NCBI GenBank assembly: GCA_016169945.1
Contig: JADLSH010000113.1
Span: 2,685,001 to 2,749,000 of the forward strand
Length of the DNA stretch: 64,000 bases
Direction: 5' to 3'
DNA from: Trachythela sp. YZ-2020
Lineage: Eukaryota; Cnidaria; Anthozoa; Malacalcyonacea; Clavulariidae
Numbering within the stretch: position 1 is the stretch's first letter; each line of letters opens with the position of its first letter. A program made the position numbers and the translations under genes. The notes beneath the pieces are model-generated. The model made no database searches. It saw only the letters and a program-made list of their open reading frames with translations, and had not been told where the DNA came from. This document shows positions 22,388 through 34,489 of the stretch, in pieces.

Positions 22388-24244
22388 AGGGTTTGGAAAC
22401 TTCGGTCACGTGTCGCAATATGTTGAAGTTTTCGTCACGTGACAAAAGTAGTGCACAAATGTGTGATTTTGTAGTATAAATCCCTATTGACGTTTCGAAA
22501 CTCTTCAATTTTTGAACGCGATGCAGAGCTTATGACAACCACAGTATATGTCCTTTCATAGTGTATGTAAAAGGCATGTTTTGACCGGGCATAATATATT
22601 TTGTTTCGCTGGGCATAATATATCGCGACGGGGCGCGAACTATTTTATCTTAGAATCGAGGAAAATGAGCGAAGTATCTCTCGCCTGGAATCTCTCAGAT
22701 TATAGTGAATTCGTTTGGGTGAATAGATGAATATACCGAAAAGCTTTCATAGTTTCACATCTGACATCGCTAGAATTCGTGGGGAGTGGAAGAAACATTT
22801 AGAAGTTCTTATTTGCCTTTGTTTTCGAGATGGATATTTATTGGGCAAAATTATATGTCATCAAGAAACATCGTTGTCCTTAGGCTTTGCTTGAAATGAT
22901 TTATAATCCCAAGTCCAGAACTAGTAAGTTAGATCTTATGAATAGACAACGTATATTACATAAATGCCTGTTCTAGCTTTCGAATTGAAAGTTTCGTGTG
23001 CGCGACATCAATGATACATAATTTACAGAATACATATTGTTGCAATGCTGGCCGAACTCGGCTCAGTCTTAAATTTGAGTAATATTTACTATGAGCACAC
23101 GTATGTGAAACTGCTACAACTGCAATGTTAATTAATTCATGATAAAAAATCTACAATCATCGCTTAATGTTGATACAGTATCTTGCAGCATGATTTCAGC
23201 TTTGACTTTAATATGTACTGTAACACATTTCCGTGTTCAAAATATATTTGATACCTTACATGGTCATATAAATGCTGTCCACGTTACTGTATATCCATCC
23301 CGTACAAATGGTTATCGTATTTAGTTTATCTCTTTGAAATAACTTTTAAAATTATATATAAATTTCCCTTACCGATTTTTCGTATCTTTCTTAGTTCTGG
23401 AGATATTTTAACTGAAAACAATGAGCTGTCCGCCATCTTTGATTTATTTTTGATCTCATTAACGGTGGTTTAGTGACGTCACAAGCAGGGTTAGCCATAT
23501 AAAACTACTCATAGGTGACCAAATAACAATTAGTAGATGTTTAAAAAGTTGTCAGTCAATTTGTTATTTGAAATAGTGACCGAAGTATAATTTTGGGCTC
23601 ATAATGACCATTGGCTTTCTGGGTTTTTCTGGGTATAATACTGCGTGACCCTGCTTGTGACGTAACATGCATATCCAAAAATCCAAGATGGCGGAGAGCT
23701 CGCTGATTTCTGATTATTTCTGTCAAAATATCTCAACTCTCAAGAACTAAGAAAGATACGAAAAATCGGTGATTTTCATATAATTTTAAAAGTTCTTTGA
23801 AATGAGACAAACTAAATTTTTATTGCCATATCCCTTTAAAACTATGAAAGCTTTTGAGAATATAAATATATTCACCCAAAAAAACTCCGCGCTATAATCT
23901 GGGAATTACCAGGCGTATTTTCGAATATTTGGCTTGTTATCCTTGACTCAAAGTTGTAACATGATAGCTCACGCCCCAATATAGTATGACCAACGAAACC
24001 AGATGGATCTTTGCGATTAAAAGTTGGTTAAAACATGCCTTTTACATACGTTATGAGAAACAAATACTCTGGTTTTCATAAGTTCTGCATCGCGTTCAAA
24101 AATTGAAGATTTTCGAAACGTTAATAGGGATTTCTACTACGAAATCATACATTTGTGCACTACTTTTGTCACGTGACGAAAACTTCAACATAGTTGAGAA
24201 AAAGGTCATGTGTCCCTTTGAAGTTTGCCGGGCTTCCAAACCCT
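22388..24244. mobile_element. 1.86-kb foldback element
   Basis: The ends AGGGTTTGGAA and TTCCAAACCCT are inverted. Complementary segments pair symmetrically inward: CACGTGAC/GTCACGTG motifs, GAACGCGATGCAGA against TCTGCATCGCGTTC, GAAAGCTTT...CATAG segments, and CCGATTTTTCGTATCTTTCT near 23373 against its complement near 23750. The arms are diverged. Short open frames inside are shadows and no transposase motif is seen. It is a non-autonomous foldback element or an old inverted duplication. Confidence 0.75.
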
Positions 24245-24470
24245 CCACATAACAGATATATTTTTTAAAAACAATCCTCTCTTAGATTTCACTTCGAAAA
24301 CGTTTTTGTTTTTGAAATCAATAGTAAAAGAAATTCAAGCACCAAGTTTTAAAATTTTCACACAGTATTTTGATAATTCGGTTGAAGTGCAAACTTCTCG
24401 TTTCAAAGAAAACTCGTCAGTATTTTTAGATAACTCAAAACAGGATTTATGTTTCCACAAGGGAAATAGA

Positions 24471-24971
24471 GACTGGTCATCAAGCACAGGGGGTGGGCAA
24501 TGAAAATGAATTTTACAAAGGAGGTTTTTGGTGACCCACCCACCAATTTGTCAAGAAATACATATGACCCACCCCTACTTGACAGCTGAGAACACAATGA
24601 CCCATTCCTAGTATAATTTGACTCAAATGCATCTTAGAGTCTTCTTTCAAGACATGGTCCTGTGACATATTAGGGGACAAGACCTAGGCGTGTCCAGGGG
24701 CATGCTCTGGGAAAATTTGTTGATGGTCTGAAATGCTATTGCTGCATATTTATAGTACCATTTGCTGGTAATTTCTGTTGTAAAGATCTTGCAAAATGCA
24801 ACATTACAAATTTAGTAATACAATATTTGTGTTGCATGAGTTTAGATATCATATTAATACTTTCAAGTGTATGTAATTGTTGTGACCTACCCTCAGTGTA
24901 GTTTAAAATTTGTATGACCCTGTCCCCCCCCATTTTCATAGCCCATCCCCACCTATACTTTATGACCAGTC
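24471..24971. mobile_element. MITE with about 38-bp inverted ends
   Basis: GACTGGTCAT...GGGTGGGCAATGAAAATG at the left matches the complement of CATTTTCATAGCCCATCC...ATGACCAGTC at the right. The interior has repeated GACCCACCC words near the left end. It encodes nothing recognisable. Confidence 0.65.
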
Positions 24972-24974
24972 CCA

Positions 24975-27284
24975 AAGTATTCTTGTTCTACGAAAACAAT
25001 TTCCAAATCCTTGGAGTTTTTGAAAATGACAAAATATCATTTTACAATTTCATCACAATGTAGTATTAACATTAAAACAAACCAAACACAAATATCAAAA
25101 CACATTGTTCTTTGTAGAGCAATTTTAGTCAATTTTGGACACTATTCTTGTCAGGTTAAAAACAAATCTCTTTGAAGTATAAACATATCTTTACTTACTT
25201 GTTGAAAAGACCATGTCTTGGAAGCCATGTAAACCTGTTTTCTTATATTATTATTACACCTATTACACAACACTCTTACAAAGTGGAACTATTTGAAAGT
25301 AAAGCTGAACTGAAGCCAACAAAATGAATTTCAAAAGTAACTGCCAAATGAAAACATATTAAAACCAGCCAACTATTTACGAAAACTGAAGTTCTAGAAC
25401 ATATTTCTAAGAACAACATCTTGTAAACTCAAAATTCCAAACACAAATAGTAAATTATTGTTCATTTCTAGCCCTTAAAGTAGACACGATCCTTGACTAT
25501 GTCAAAACCTTGCAGAGCTATATCAATAATTTTATAAGGGAACCCTAAAATGGGGGCACTCAACAAAACTATGTCACTTTGTTTGGAGATCTTTTCATTT
25601 CTATTTTCTAATCCTTGAATTGGCTTACAGTAATTTCTAAAATAACTATTGAAACTTCAATGGCCAAGTAAGAAAATTTTCACCAAACAATCATATACTT
25701 TTGAATACTTTTCATCGTCTTTGCACAATACATACAGGACTCCAAAGGACATCATCTGGTAAACTCAAGTTGACAGCTAGTTGTGGTCTATTTTTACCAT
25801 CTCACATGCACTAGCCCAAAAGTGCTGCTTCAGTTCATCTGTATTCAAACAAATTCCACTTTGTAATTTTAATAAACTTATTTTAACTTCAAATGTTTGT
25901 TTTAATCTTGGAAGAGTTACTATTGAAAATCACAAAGTTTGTTGCAAAGTTTAAATGTGCTATTCAAAATCACACATCTGTTTGGCTTGAGAAATAAACT
26001 GGCCAGTCAAATTGTAGATCAATTGAAGTACACAAACCCAATACGTCAGCACTGAACAGAACTGCAACATTCCTCAAAAAACCTATTCTCTTTTTGTCCA
26101 TATTACAACTCATGAATAATCCAACATAGGAATGAGTTTTGCTGGGTAAACAAAACAGAATTTATCAAGCAACGAGGCAGTTCTAAACAGTGCTAACTTG
26201 GGGGTTGTTATAGATCAATTGATCTGCAATTTCACAGTCCACTATTCAATATTGCAAGCTCCCTACAACCTCCAGAACCAAATTTGAAAAAAACGTGATT
26301 TTCAAATGAACTTTCCAAACTTCAAACAAATATCAGAAGACAGTTTAGACATGAGAAGACTGAGATGGTTGATAAGGAAGCCCAGTTAATGTATTTTTGA
26401 TTTAAAAAGTATTCAATTAAAACATGTTTTTACAAACAATGAACCATTGTTCTCTTCCTGAGGCTTGAATGAAAAATAATTGTTTGTAAAGGATCTACAC
26501 ATAATAGATACCAAAAGAAGAAACAGGATAGATTGACAATATATTTTGGTTGATATTCTTTATCCTAAATTTTGTAGGCGGAATAAAATAATATAATATA
26601 ATCTGTCTGATTTCACAAGTAAATGCTTTGGGTTTCTTGTAAATCCACCTCAATCTTCTCGTTGTGTTAACAATGTGACCAAGCCAACAAATGACAAATA
26701 TTTTCATACAGGAACAGGTTATTATGCAAACAGGACAAATTTATGTCCAAACTGTGTCACAACACAATCTATTTTTAAAAATAGAGGCATGCAACAGTTT
26801 GTCATTCTTTGGCTTGTTCTGAAAATAAAATGCTTTGAAAATTAGAGGTTTGCTGTGATACGAAAGCCTAGTCAAGCATCCAATGTCCACGAAGCTGCAA
26901 TTTTCAAGATTTAGAACTGTCAAAATAGTTGTGTAAAAATAGAATATATTTGTAAAATAGGTATGGTCATATTTTTGCTGCCATGATTTTTGAAAATGAG
27001 TGTAGCCACTGACCACAAGCAACCATATATAATGTTCAAAGCATTCCATGCTTAAACTAAAATATAGAAGAAGTATTTAGAACCTTACATATACTGTCAT
27101 TGAGATAGTTCGTTCTTCGTGATAAACAAAACTTCAGCCAACATTTTGAGACATTCTTCAAACTTGCAACTTCAAATAGATCTAAAAAATAGTTAAGAAT
27201 ATAATTTCTATTATCAAGGATGTCAATGACTTAGTTTAAAAATATCATTGTTAAATACGCAGGGTACAAATTAGAGAGCAAAGA
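24975..27284. other. AT-rich stretch, no gene recognised
   Basis: This is 2.3 kb of AT-rich sequence with scattered short frames up to about 100 codons and no domain I can identify. The segment at 27120-27170 (ACTTCAGCCAAC...CATTCTTCAAACTTGCAAC) resembles 31295-31340 on the other side of the TTAA element, so the transposon seems to have landed between two diverged copies of a local repeat. Confidence 0.5.
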
Positions 27285-27447
27285 TTAAAGGTAGGTTACA
27301 GTCGATTCTGCGCATGTGCGGTGAGTTTGTTATGAGTAGCCTACTCATATTACAATCATAACACGTTTCCAGTCCTAAAGCATAATAAACACACGCGCGG
27401 CCGCCTTATAATCAATATTCATTCGACTGTCGCCATTGGAAGGAGTG

Positions 27448-29140
27448 ATGGCTGATTCCGGCACATCAAGTACGTTCGGATGTAGATCCTTGAAATATAA
27501 GCCATCGTAGCAGATCTGAGGCTAGAAAAGAATACGACAAGAAAAGAGACGCATCTAAAGTGTCGTTATTTGATGCTTTCGAGAGGTGGAGAGCGTTTAA
27601 AGAAGATCACAACCTCAAAACCGATCAGCATGTCGCAGAGTTTCTGCTCGATTATTACGCATTGAGAAACACGTTATGGTAAGCATATTAATGATGCAAA
27701 TAAACCTTTGACCCTTTTATGATGACTTTACGCTTTTATTTACTTTCTTTTACGTATTCTGTAATGTTTTAGCAACGTAGAAACTCAAACAGAGAGCACA
27801 ACGACAATGTGGCCATTGTCTGGCACTGAAGATGTGGGGTACATTGTATTTGTTCTCCTTACTAGAAGACGCTCAAAAAGCAGCATGTGTTCGCCAGGTA
27901 ATGAAGTTGTTGAATCTTTGAGTTTGTTATACATACTGTATAATTTATGTCAAATTTTGTGTTGTTTATTTATTTCTGTGGCAAGCTTTTGTGGCTTGCA
28001 GGCTAGCTACAAAAATAAATAAATAAAGTACTATGATAAGTGAGAATCTAAATATTAACATGCGAGCTTATTGTGTAATATTGTCTACCCATTATACCGT
28101 ATGTTTTCCAGTCTCATTCATTTTCTGGCACATGGTGCTATGTTTTTATCGCAAATAAATTTAGCCTAAGCAATTAAGAAGCTGATTTGAGACTCAATTC
28201 AGTCTTGCAGATTTAGTGATTTTACTTGCAGATTTAGTAGCAAGTAATTGCATTGTTCGGTATGATATACAGTATTAAGATTTTTATATATGAAGTATTT
28301 ACAATTTACCAGATTTGATCAAAATCCTATTGGCGAAGAAACCATGTCTGCCAGTAGTGGAGAAAGTGATGATGACTTTGGTGATGACATATCGGATCTG
28401 ACTATCCAGCCACCAAACATACTGTCTCCTACTGATGATTTTCCTCAGTAAGTATATGTAAGCCATCAACACAACCCTTAAAAGTCTGTTGTCAAACCTG
28501 TATTAAACAGGCACCCTCAGGGAGCAGGTTAGTGTCTGCTGAACAGAGGCTGTTAGGGTATTATTAAAGTGGCATAAACTGATAAAGAGTTAGTCTATAA
28601 TGTAATTAGCCTTTCTCACACAGCAAATATTCCCCATTTTTGGGTACATGTTTTAAAAAACTTGTCTTTATATACCATATGATTTATGTATGTACAGTAT
28701 TGTACATGCATGCAAGTAATACATACTTAATGCACAATTTAGATTGGATCCTGCTTTTGATGAACCGTTAATAAAGGACGTATTAAATGTAACTATAAAT
28801 GGGCATGATGGAGATGAGCATGAAGATGGAGATGAGCCTGAAGGTGGAAATAGCGAAGGAGGAACCAAGACAACGACATCATCAGAGTACATCTCTACAA
28901 GAAGCCATAAAGATGGAAAAGTGTATTGTATTTACAGACACTCTTATGTCATTGATTACATCTATATATGGGAGTGTTTGTAAACGACCAGATTGTGGCC
29001 GTTCATTGATTTATAGAAAGATGTATCGGGGAACCTGTCTTGTGGTATCCTGGGAGTGTCAGTCTGGCCATGTTGGTGGGAGATTTGCAGCTCAACCCAA
29101 TAAGTTAATTGTTCCCATACTATTTTTAGTATTGAACTGA
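27448..29140 (+). pseudogene. transposase-like gene of the TTAA element, decayed or partial
   Basis: Exon 1 starts at ATG 27448 (MADSGTSST) and after a one-base frame break continues as RWRAFKEDHNLKTDQHVAEF, up to a GTAAGC donor at 27679. Later exon-like segments follow: 27779 onward; about 28321-28448, encoding an acidic stretch and ending at GTAAGT; and 28742-29140, with a TTTAG acceptor. The last, after another frame change, encodes KCIVFTDTLMSLI...CKRPDCGRSL...CQSGH...QP. This Cys-x-x-Cys / Cys-x-x-Gly-His module before a QP is one I associate with transposase-like proteins abundant in cnidarians and fish; the exact family is recall, not a search. The catalytic core downstream is missing. 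Confidence 0.55.
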
Positions 29141-29626
29141 GCCACTAGTAAATAACAAAAAACAAAACTGCCTGCTAGAACTTCTTGTTAATAACCACAT
29201 GCAAGAATTTGTTAACACAAAGGCTCTCCTCTTATTTATAATTCCATATCCAGCAAATAATGGAAGTAAACCCTAACGATATAGCCTGTGAACAGTCTAT
29301 ACATAAATTTTGTTACCTGTATTGACTGTGAATCGGCAAACAATAACTTGTTCTGATCATGTGAGAATCAGGGGGAAATTGTGATAGGCTAAACAATAAT
29401 TATATAGAATAATATGACACGATAGACCATAAATCCAAAATTATGCACTAATAATATGAAGATGTGACAGAACAATTATCTTTTGTTTGTCGATTCGCAG
29501 TCTATACACAGGAAACAAAATTTCTGTGTACACTGTGCACAGGCTACTAATTCCATAATGCAGGCAAGTTAAATTGTCTGCTTTTAGACAAAATAGAACA
29601 TAAATAAAGGATCATATGCTTAATAT

Positions 29627-30806
29627 CTACAAGCATGCAGGCCTATATCCTGTGTACACACCATTGGGTGAAGGGTAACGAGCATGTATGGCAACAACAC
29701 AGCAGCTTGGAACAACCCTTCTGGTACCCCTTCCCAACCTTCCATGTTGCCATAGTACATATTGTCTATATGCTGCATGGCGAAAACTTTGATTATCTCT
29801 GACATTGTTCAGAACGAGAACATCCTCCCTGTATCTCATTGCAATCTCCAGAACATCGCCATCAGTAACTACTTGTCTAAATACATTTGTTCTGTAAATG
29901 CATGGACGTCTTATACAGTTGCACAGCATTTGTTCTCATCCTGGGTTGGCATAACAATGCAGTGGCCACAATTGCACCACTCAGGAGTTTCGTTGTCGGC
30001 ATCTGGGCTTGGTGGTTGTGGTTGATCCGTGCCTACCAACTCAACTTATATAAATATAATAAAAGCCGACATATAGTTTTCTTACCACCAACTGCTGTTC
30101 ATGGTTGGCTTGATTTTCAGCAGCATCTGGCTCTTCATTTAAACGCCCCCTTCCAGTTCCACGACTTCCTCTTCCACGACCTCCTCTTACACGACCTCCT
30201 CTTCCACGACCACCTCTTCCACGCCCTCCTCTTCCACGCCCTCCTCTTGTTTGACCTCTCGCTCTACCTCTTCCCCTAGCACGAATTCTAGCTCTTCCTT
30301 TGCCACGTCCTCTCCTATCTCTTCACTCGCTTTCCAGTTCTTGCATTGAGAAACCAGAATTCTAAAAAAGTATAGTGTGAAAGTGAATAAAACTGTTCTT
30401 ATATTAATGCAAAGAAAAAAAATAAGTATTTTATTCTTCTATCGATCTGAGGGTGACATCAGTGAGTTACATATTTCAGATACTTCCAGGCGATAATTGC
30501 AAATCATACATAATTTTTGTACATAATATACACAAAAGATTGGAACACTTACTGTGTCTTCACTGTCACTCTCTTGGGCCCTTCTGTTGTTCATGCAGCA
30601 TCCAAAATCGTCTCCATGGCACGCGCTAGAACAAAAGCTGTTTACGCTTTTACACGGACAATAATTCCACCCTTTTCGCGAAGACAGGCGCCGCGACAAG
30701 AACATGTAGTGATATTGTTGTCTACATTGGGCACTGCAGCAACACTTTCGATCACACTTGTTTAAAATTCGTCAAGCGAGAGGCCTTCTTCCAGTGCTCC
30801 TGCCAT
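29627..30806 (-). pseudogene. P2X7-ballast-domain protein gene inside the transposon, frame-broken
   Basis: Read on the minus strand, exon 1 (30806-30553, MAGALEEGLSLDEF then, after a one-base break, a Cys-rich segment with CPCKSVNSFCSSACHG and DFGCCMNNRRAQ) ends at GTAAGT. Exon 2 (30361-30086) encodes an Arg-Gly-rich tract and ends at GTAAGA. Exon 3 (30002-29627) encodes CNCGHCIVMPTQDENKCC, then one base out of frame NVRDNQSFRHAAYRQYVLWQ, RRVVPSCCVVAIHARYPSP and YTGYRP. The C-x-C-x-x-C...CC, FRHAAYRQ and PSCCV pattern is that of the cytoplasmic 'ballast' domain of P2X7 receptors, which also occurs in many non-channel invertebrate proteins. No P2X channel part is present. Two or more single-base breaks make it a likely pseudogene unless they are sequence errors. 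Confidence 0.7.
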
Positions 30807-31444
30807 GACTGCAACAACAACTCTGGCAACATGTTTCGAACGAGAGATACCACATGAAATATTTTCATGATTATACACATTTATAACACTTCCAAGTCGT
30901 TAAATTCCAAAAGTAAACACAAATATTTATCATTCAATGATTGAACTCGCACTTTCGGGATTTCGCCGCTCTGGCTGTTGCCTTTTGATCTAGCTGACCG
31001 CACAAGGTTCAAAGCGGCCTCTTTATTCACGATTTTTCAATTAAAAGTCGTATAAAGATTTAAAAGTGTAGAAAAAATTCAGTGAAGTACAAATTGTGAA
31101 ACATTGCACACCACATGTCGAATGTACTGAATCGTGTTCCGAACACCTGTTATATACTTCATGTTATATAGTCAATGTGGTTCAAAACAAAAACAAAAAA
31201 TGTAAACACAGCCCGCGCATGCGCAGAATCGACTGTAACCTACCTTTAAATATCTTTCATATGTCTTTGAAAATAGTTAATTTTTTGTGGTTAACAATAC
31301 TTCAGTCACCATGTTCAGACATTCTTTAAACTTGCAACAAATATCTACAACAATTTGAGAAAATGTTGCTATTTAACATGCAAATGATTTATATTAACCA
31401 TTAGCTTGCAATATGCGCCGATTCTGAAACGCAAATTTGCAGCT

Positions 31445-32060
31445 GCTGTTTAGGGCCACTAATAATATAGATGAAAATTACTCAATTCTGATTGGCTAAG
31501 AGCAGTGCAGCAGTGCAAATTAACAAAACAAGATCAGAGCCTGGAAACGAGGCAAGAAAAATCAACATGGCGGCGGATATTAGCAATGTAAATTTTCACT
31601 TTTTGAAGACTTTTTCTACACTTTCAATAATGGAAAATCATACGTGAATACAACAATTAAATTTCAAGGAGCACATAGACTGAAAAAGTTTGCTAACAAG
31701 CAACGAAAACAATGCTTAAACGGCATAGGTGAGTGCACAAGTGTTATCAAAGCGCGTAATTTTTTCATGTATATTATTAATAAGTAATAATAGTATGGTT
31801 TCGAGTGCAATTTGGAAAAAACAAACACTTGTTAGCTATACTAATAGTATTACCTATACTAATAGTATGGTTTCGAGAGCAATTTGGAAAAAACATGCAC
31901 GAGTGAGTTTTTCAAAGAGGATCAACATTTCACGAGTCCGAAGGACGAGTGCAATTTGATGCTTTGAAAACTCACATAAAGCACACGCTCTAAACAAAAC
32001 TCCCTCATGCTCTAAACAAACTCCCTCCCCCACAATAGAACGCTGGCCACGCAGGCTAGA
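31445..32060. repeat. dispersed repeat with internal direct duplication
   Basis: GGTTTCGAGTGCAATTTGG near 31798 is repeated as GGTTTCGAGAGCAATTTGG near 31868, with TACTAATAGTAT words between. The left flank holds ACTCAATTCTGATTGGCTAA, which I regard as typical of dispersed elements, and the right flank ends GCTGGCCACGCAGGCTAG, resembling the right end of the MITE at 6532-6875. The boundaries are unclear. Confidence 0.4.
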
Positions 32061-32069
32061 AAATACCTT

Positions 32070-33030
32070 GAAATTAAAAGTGAAAAAATTTGGTGGAACA
32101 TGTGTAACATAACAAAATTCGTGTTTACGGAATATTAAACAAGCTAAAGTTTTGTCCGAAAAGTATATAAAGTTTAAGCTTCGAAATAAGGGTTGTAGAA
32201 AAATCTGATTACTAAACTTATCTGTTTTTAGAACATAATTTTAAATATCATTTTTTATAACTTTTATAGAGAAATAAAAGGCAAAATGTGTATTTTGATG
32301 CCCATTTTTTGGGTAGCCTTCATTGTACAAATTACACTTGCACATGAAACCTGTTAAAATTCAGGCTTTTCTCAATTTTTTTGGCAAGTTTTCATTATAT
32401 TGGTAAAAACGTAAAAGAAAAGCACATCTTCTGACCTAATAATATTTTGGTGGCAAAGAAAATTTAGGTTTTATGGCATGCGGCAGCGATGAATTATTTG
32501 TTGTTATTTTCCCAGTTACAACAGGTAATTATGATCTTGGATGATTTTTCGTCTGCGTTTAAGTCTACCATCCTATTTTTTGTTTTACTCCACAGCAGTA
32601 CGAGAAAAAGTTCAGAGAAATAGGAATTTTGATTATTTTCAACAAAAAGGATTGTCGAACAAGAATGCGCAGGACAACTTTCCCACCTGTTCGCACTCTG
32701 TGCTCCGATGGCAAGTACTAAAAATATGTTTTCCCCATTCACTGGTGAAGTGAAGAAAATATTGCAGCAGGCAGGTTTTCTTGCCCAACTTTTTGCTTTT
32801 CCAGGATGTCATATCCCTAACATTTTTCTGTCACACCTTAATTCCCAATCTTAAACTGCCAGTCACACTGGCTACAGTCTGGGTGGATATGGAGTCTAGC
32901 TAGTCGCTCAATACAGGTGTGAATGTACCAATTAGGCTGAGGAAAGTGAAGTCATAGAAAGTGAAGTTCAAAACGCTGCCTCAAAAATAATAATTTTTCC
33001 CCAAACATTTTCATTATTTCAACAAAATCA
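32070..33030. other. no feature recognised
   Basis: AT-rich sequence with only short overlapping frames on both strands near 32,500-32,750. I see no domain, splice structure or repeat that I can support. Confidence 0.4.
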
Positions 33031-33037
33031 AATTTTA

Positions 33038-33189
33038 ACTACGCTCAATATTTGGCAGGGCACGGATAAAAATGTTACCTGTGCCACTTTTACCTGTGCT
33101 GAGACTACCTATATTTAGGTAATCTTAGCATGGGTAAAAGTGGTACGGGTACCATTTTTATCCGTGCCGTGCCAATAATCGTGCGTAGT
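33038..33189. mobile_element. hairpin MITE, 152 bp
   Basis: ACTACGC at the left pairs with GCGTAGT at the right, and GGCACGGATAAAAATG...CCACTTTTACC pairs with GGTAAAAGTGG...CATTTTTATCCGTGCC. The centre is TACCTATATTTAGGTA. It forms nearly one complete hairpin and has no coding content. Confidence 0.8.
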
Positions 33190-33385
33190 GTAAACGGGGC
33201 TTAAGTCATGCATTAACAGCAAACTCAGCTTGTACAACATTGTCACTCCTCAGCCCCAAATAACCGATATATCAAGAAATGTGTCAGCAATGTGTGTGTA
33301 CGGTGTGCTTCGGAAGTGTTCCCATGCGGTCGACTGAATATTTTAGTGATTTAGTCTATCTTTGTGTAATATTGGGCTGTAGAAC

Positions 33386-33668
33386 ATAGACGGATCTTCT
33401 GGCGGGTTGCGGGGGGGTGCGCACCACCCAAAAAGTTTTCCCACCACACCTAGAGAAATTTGCACCCCCCCCCAAATGCTCATTGGGATAAATGACAGTA
33501 GTGTGATTGAAATAAAGATTTTGAACTAAGTAAGACTAAAAACAAGAAATTTGAACTAAATAAGACCAAAAATCTCAAAATTTCCCCCCTTACCCCCATT
33601 GGCAACTGTGCCCCCAGACCCCTAAATTTTCAGCACCCCCCCAGAGCAAAATCTGAAAATCCATCTAT
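33386..33668. mobile_element. MITE with 10-bp target duplication
   Basis: The direct repeat GCTGTAGAAC lies at 33376-33385 and 33669-33678. The element begins ATAGACGGAT and ends ATCCATCTAT, an inverted pair with one mismatch. The interior is rich in poly-C and poly-G runs. A 9-10-bp duplication suggests a Mutator-like element. Confidence 0.75.
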
Positions 33669-34213
33669 GCTGTAGAACCTTGTCATAAAAATTGCTGGTA
33701 TACTACCGAACATATCTATTGATTTCACACATTTTTGGAGATAATGAATAAATATGACAAAAGCCTGGTCTCTTTTTGAAATCTTAAGGATGGTATTCTA
33801 CGACTCCACTTTCCTCTGGGCCTTAGGCAATGATTTCTCAAACTTTTTGTTTTTTGAAATGAAGAAATAGTTCATAATTGACTTTCAGCACTCGAAAATG
33901 CTTCCATAACATCTTGCCAAACAGTTAAACGATGTTCTCAGCTTATAAAATTTCCTTTTGCGGAGCTTTGGTATAAAATGGTGCATCGTAACTGCATAAA
34001 AAATTATTAAAAATGAATCTAAATTTCGCCTCCCTAGAACTACACTTAGCTACTAAAGATCCCGGCAAGATCTCAAATTCAGCAACTTTAGATCTTAGTC
34101 AGTCTTTTTCGTAGGTTGGTTAATAACAGTAACAACAAATTTCACCTAAAATAAGATTTGAAGATTTCTATTTCGACAATCGACGAATAGCCAACGTACA
34201 AAGTACAAACTTT

Positions 34214-34489
34214 ATGCCGAAAAATCGCACTAACACGGGCTTGGTTCCCCTAAGATCCATATCTATTAGCAATCTAAGTACAAAATCTAAGTATTCCTGC
34301 ACAAAAACAGATATTAAATACAGCATATTACCTTCAAATCAACGTAGGATTAATGAAAAATATCTTGCCAACTTCGCCATGTTTCTTGTCGAACACGCGG
34401 AGAAAAAAGAATTGAAATTCGGAAATAGTCGCAATTCCGTCGGACTTCCCGAAGCAATGCGACGGAAAATCGACAAATACCGACATTAA
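34214..34489 (+). CDS. possible small unrecognised ORF
   Basis: An open frame of 91 codons starts MPKNRTNTGL and ends KIDKYRH. It is basic and hydrophilic, with a central RRINEKYLANFAMFLVEHAE segment that could be helical. I recognise no domain. It lies just left of the palindrome at 34.6-37.1 kb and no splice partner or promoter is evident. It could be an exon of a lost or transposon-derived gene, or chance. Confidence 0.2.
   Translation: MPKNRTNTGLVPLRSISISNLSTKSKYSCTKTDIKYSILPSNQRRINEKYLANFAMFLVEHAEKKELKFGNSRNSVGLPEAMRRKIDKYRH

Larger units (their letters stand above)
27289..31245. mobile_element. 3.96-kb TTAA-flanked DNA transposon (Kolobok-like)
   Basis: The left end begins AGGTAGGTTACAGTCGATTC and continues to about 27321. 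The right end is its reverse complement with one mismatch over 33 bp. TTAA flanks both ends (27285-27288 and 31246-31249). TTAA duplications with AGG-type ends fit Kolobok better than piggyBac, whose ends begin CCY. Inside are two decayed multi-exon genes on opposite strands: a transposase-like gene on + (27448-29140) and a P2X7-ballast-domain gene on - (29627-30806). The ends are well preserved while both genes carry frame breaks. Confidence 0.8.

Noticed and set aside
29627..30806. A P2X7 purinergic receptor gene
   Set aside because: Only the cytoplasmic ballast-type domain is present; there are no channel transmembrane segments or ectodomain cysteines, and the gene lies between transposon ends.
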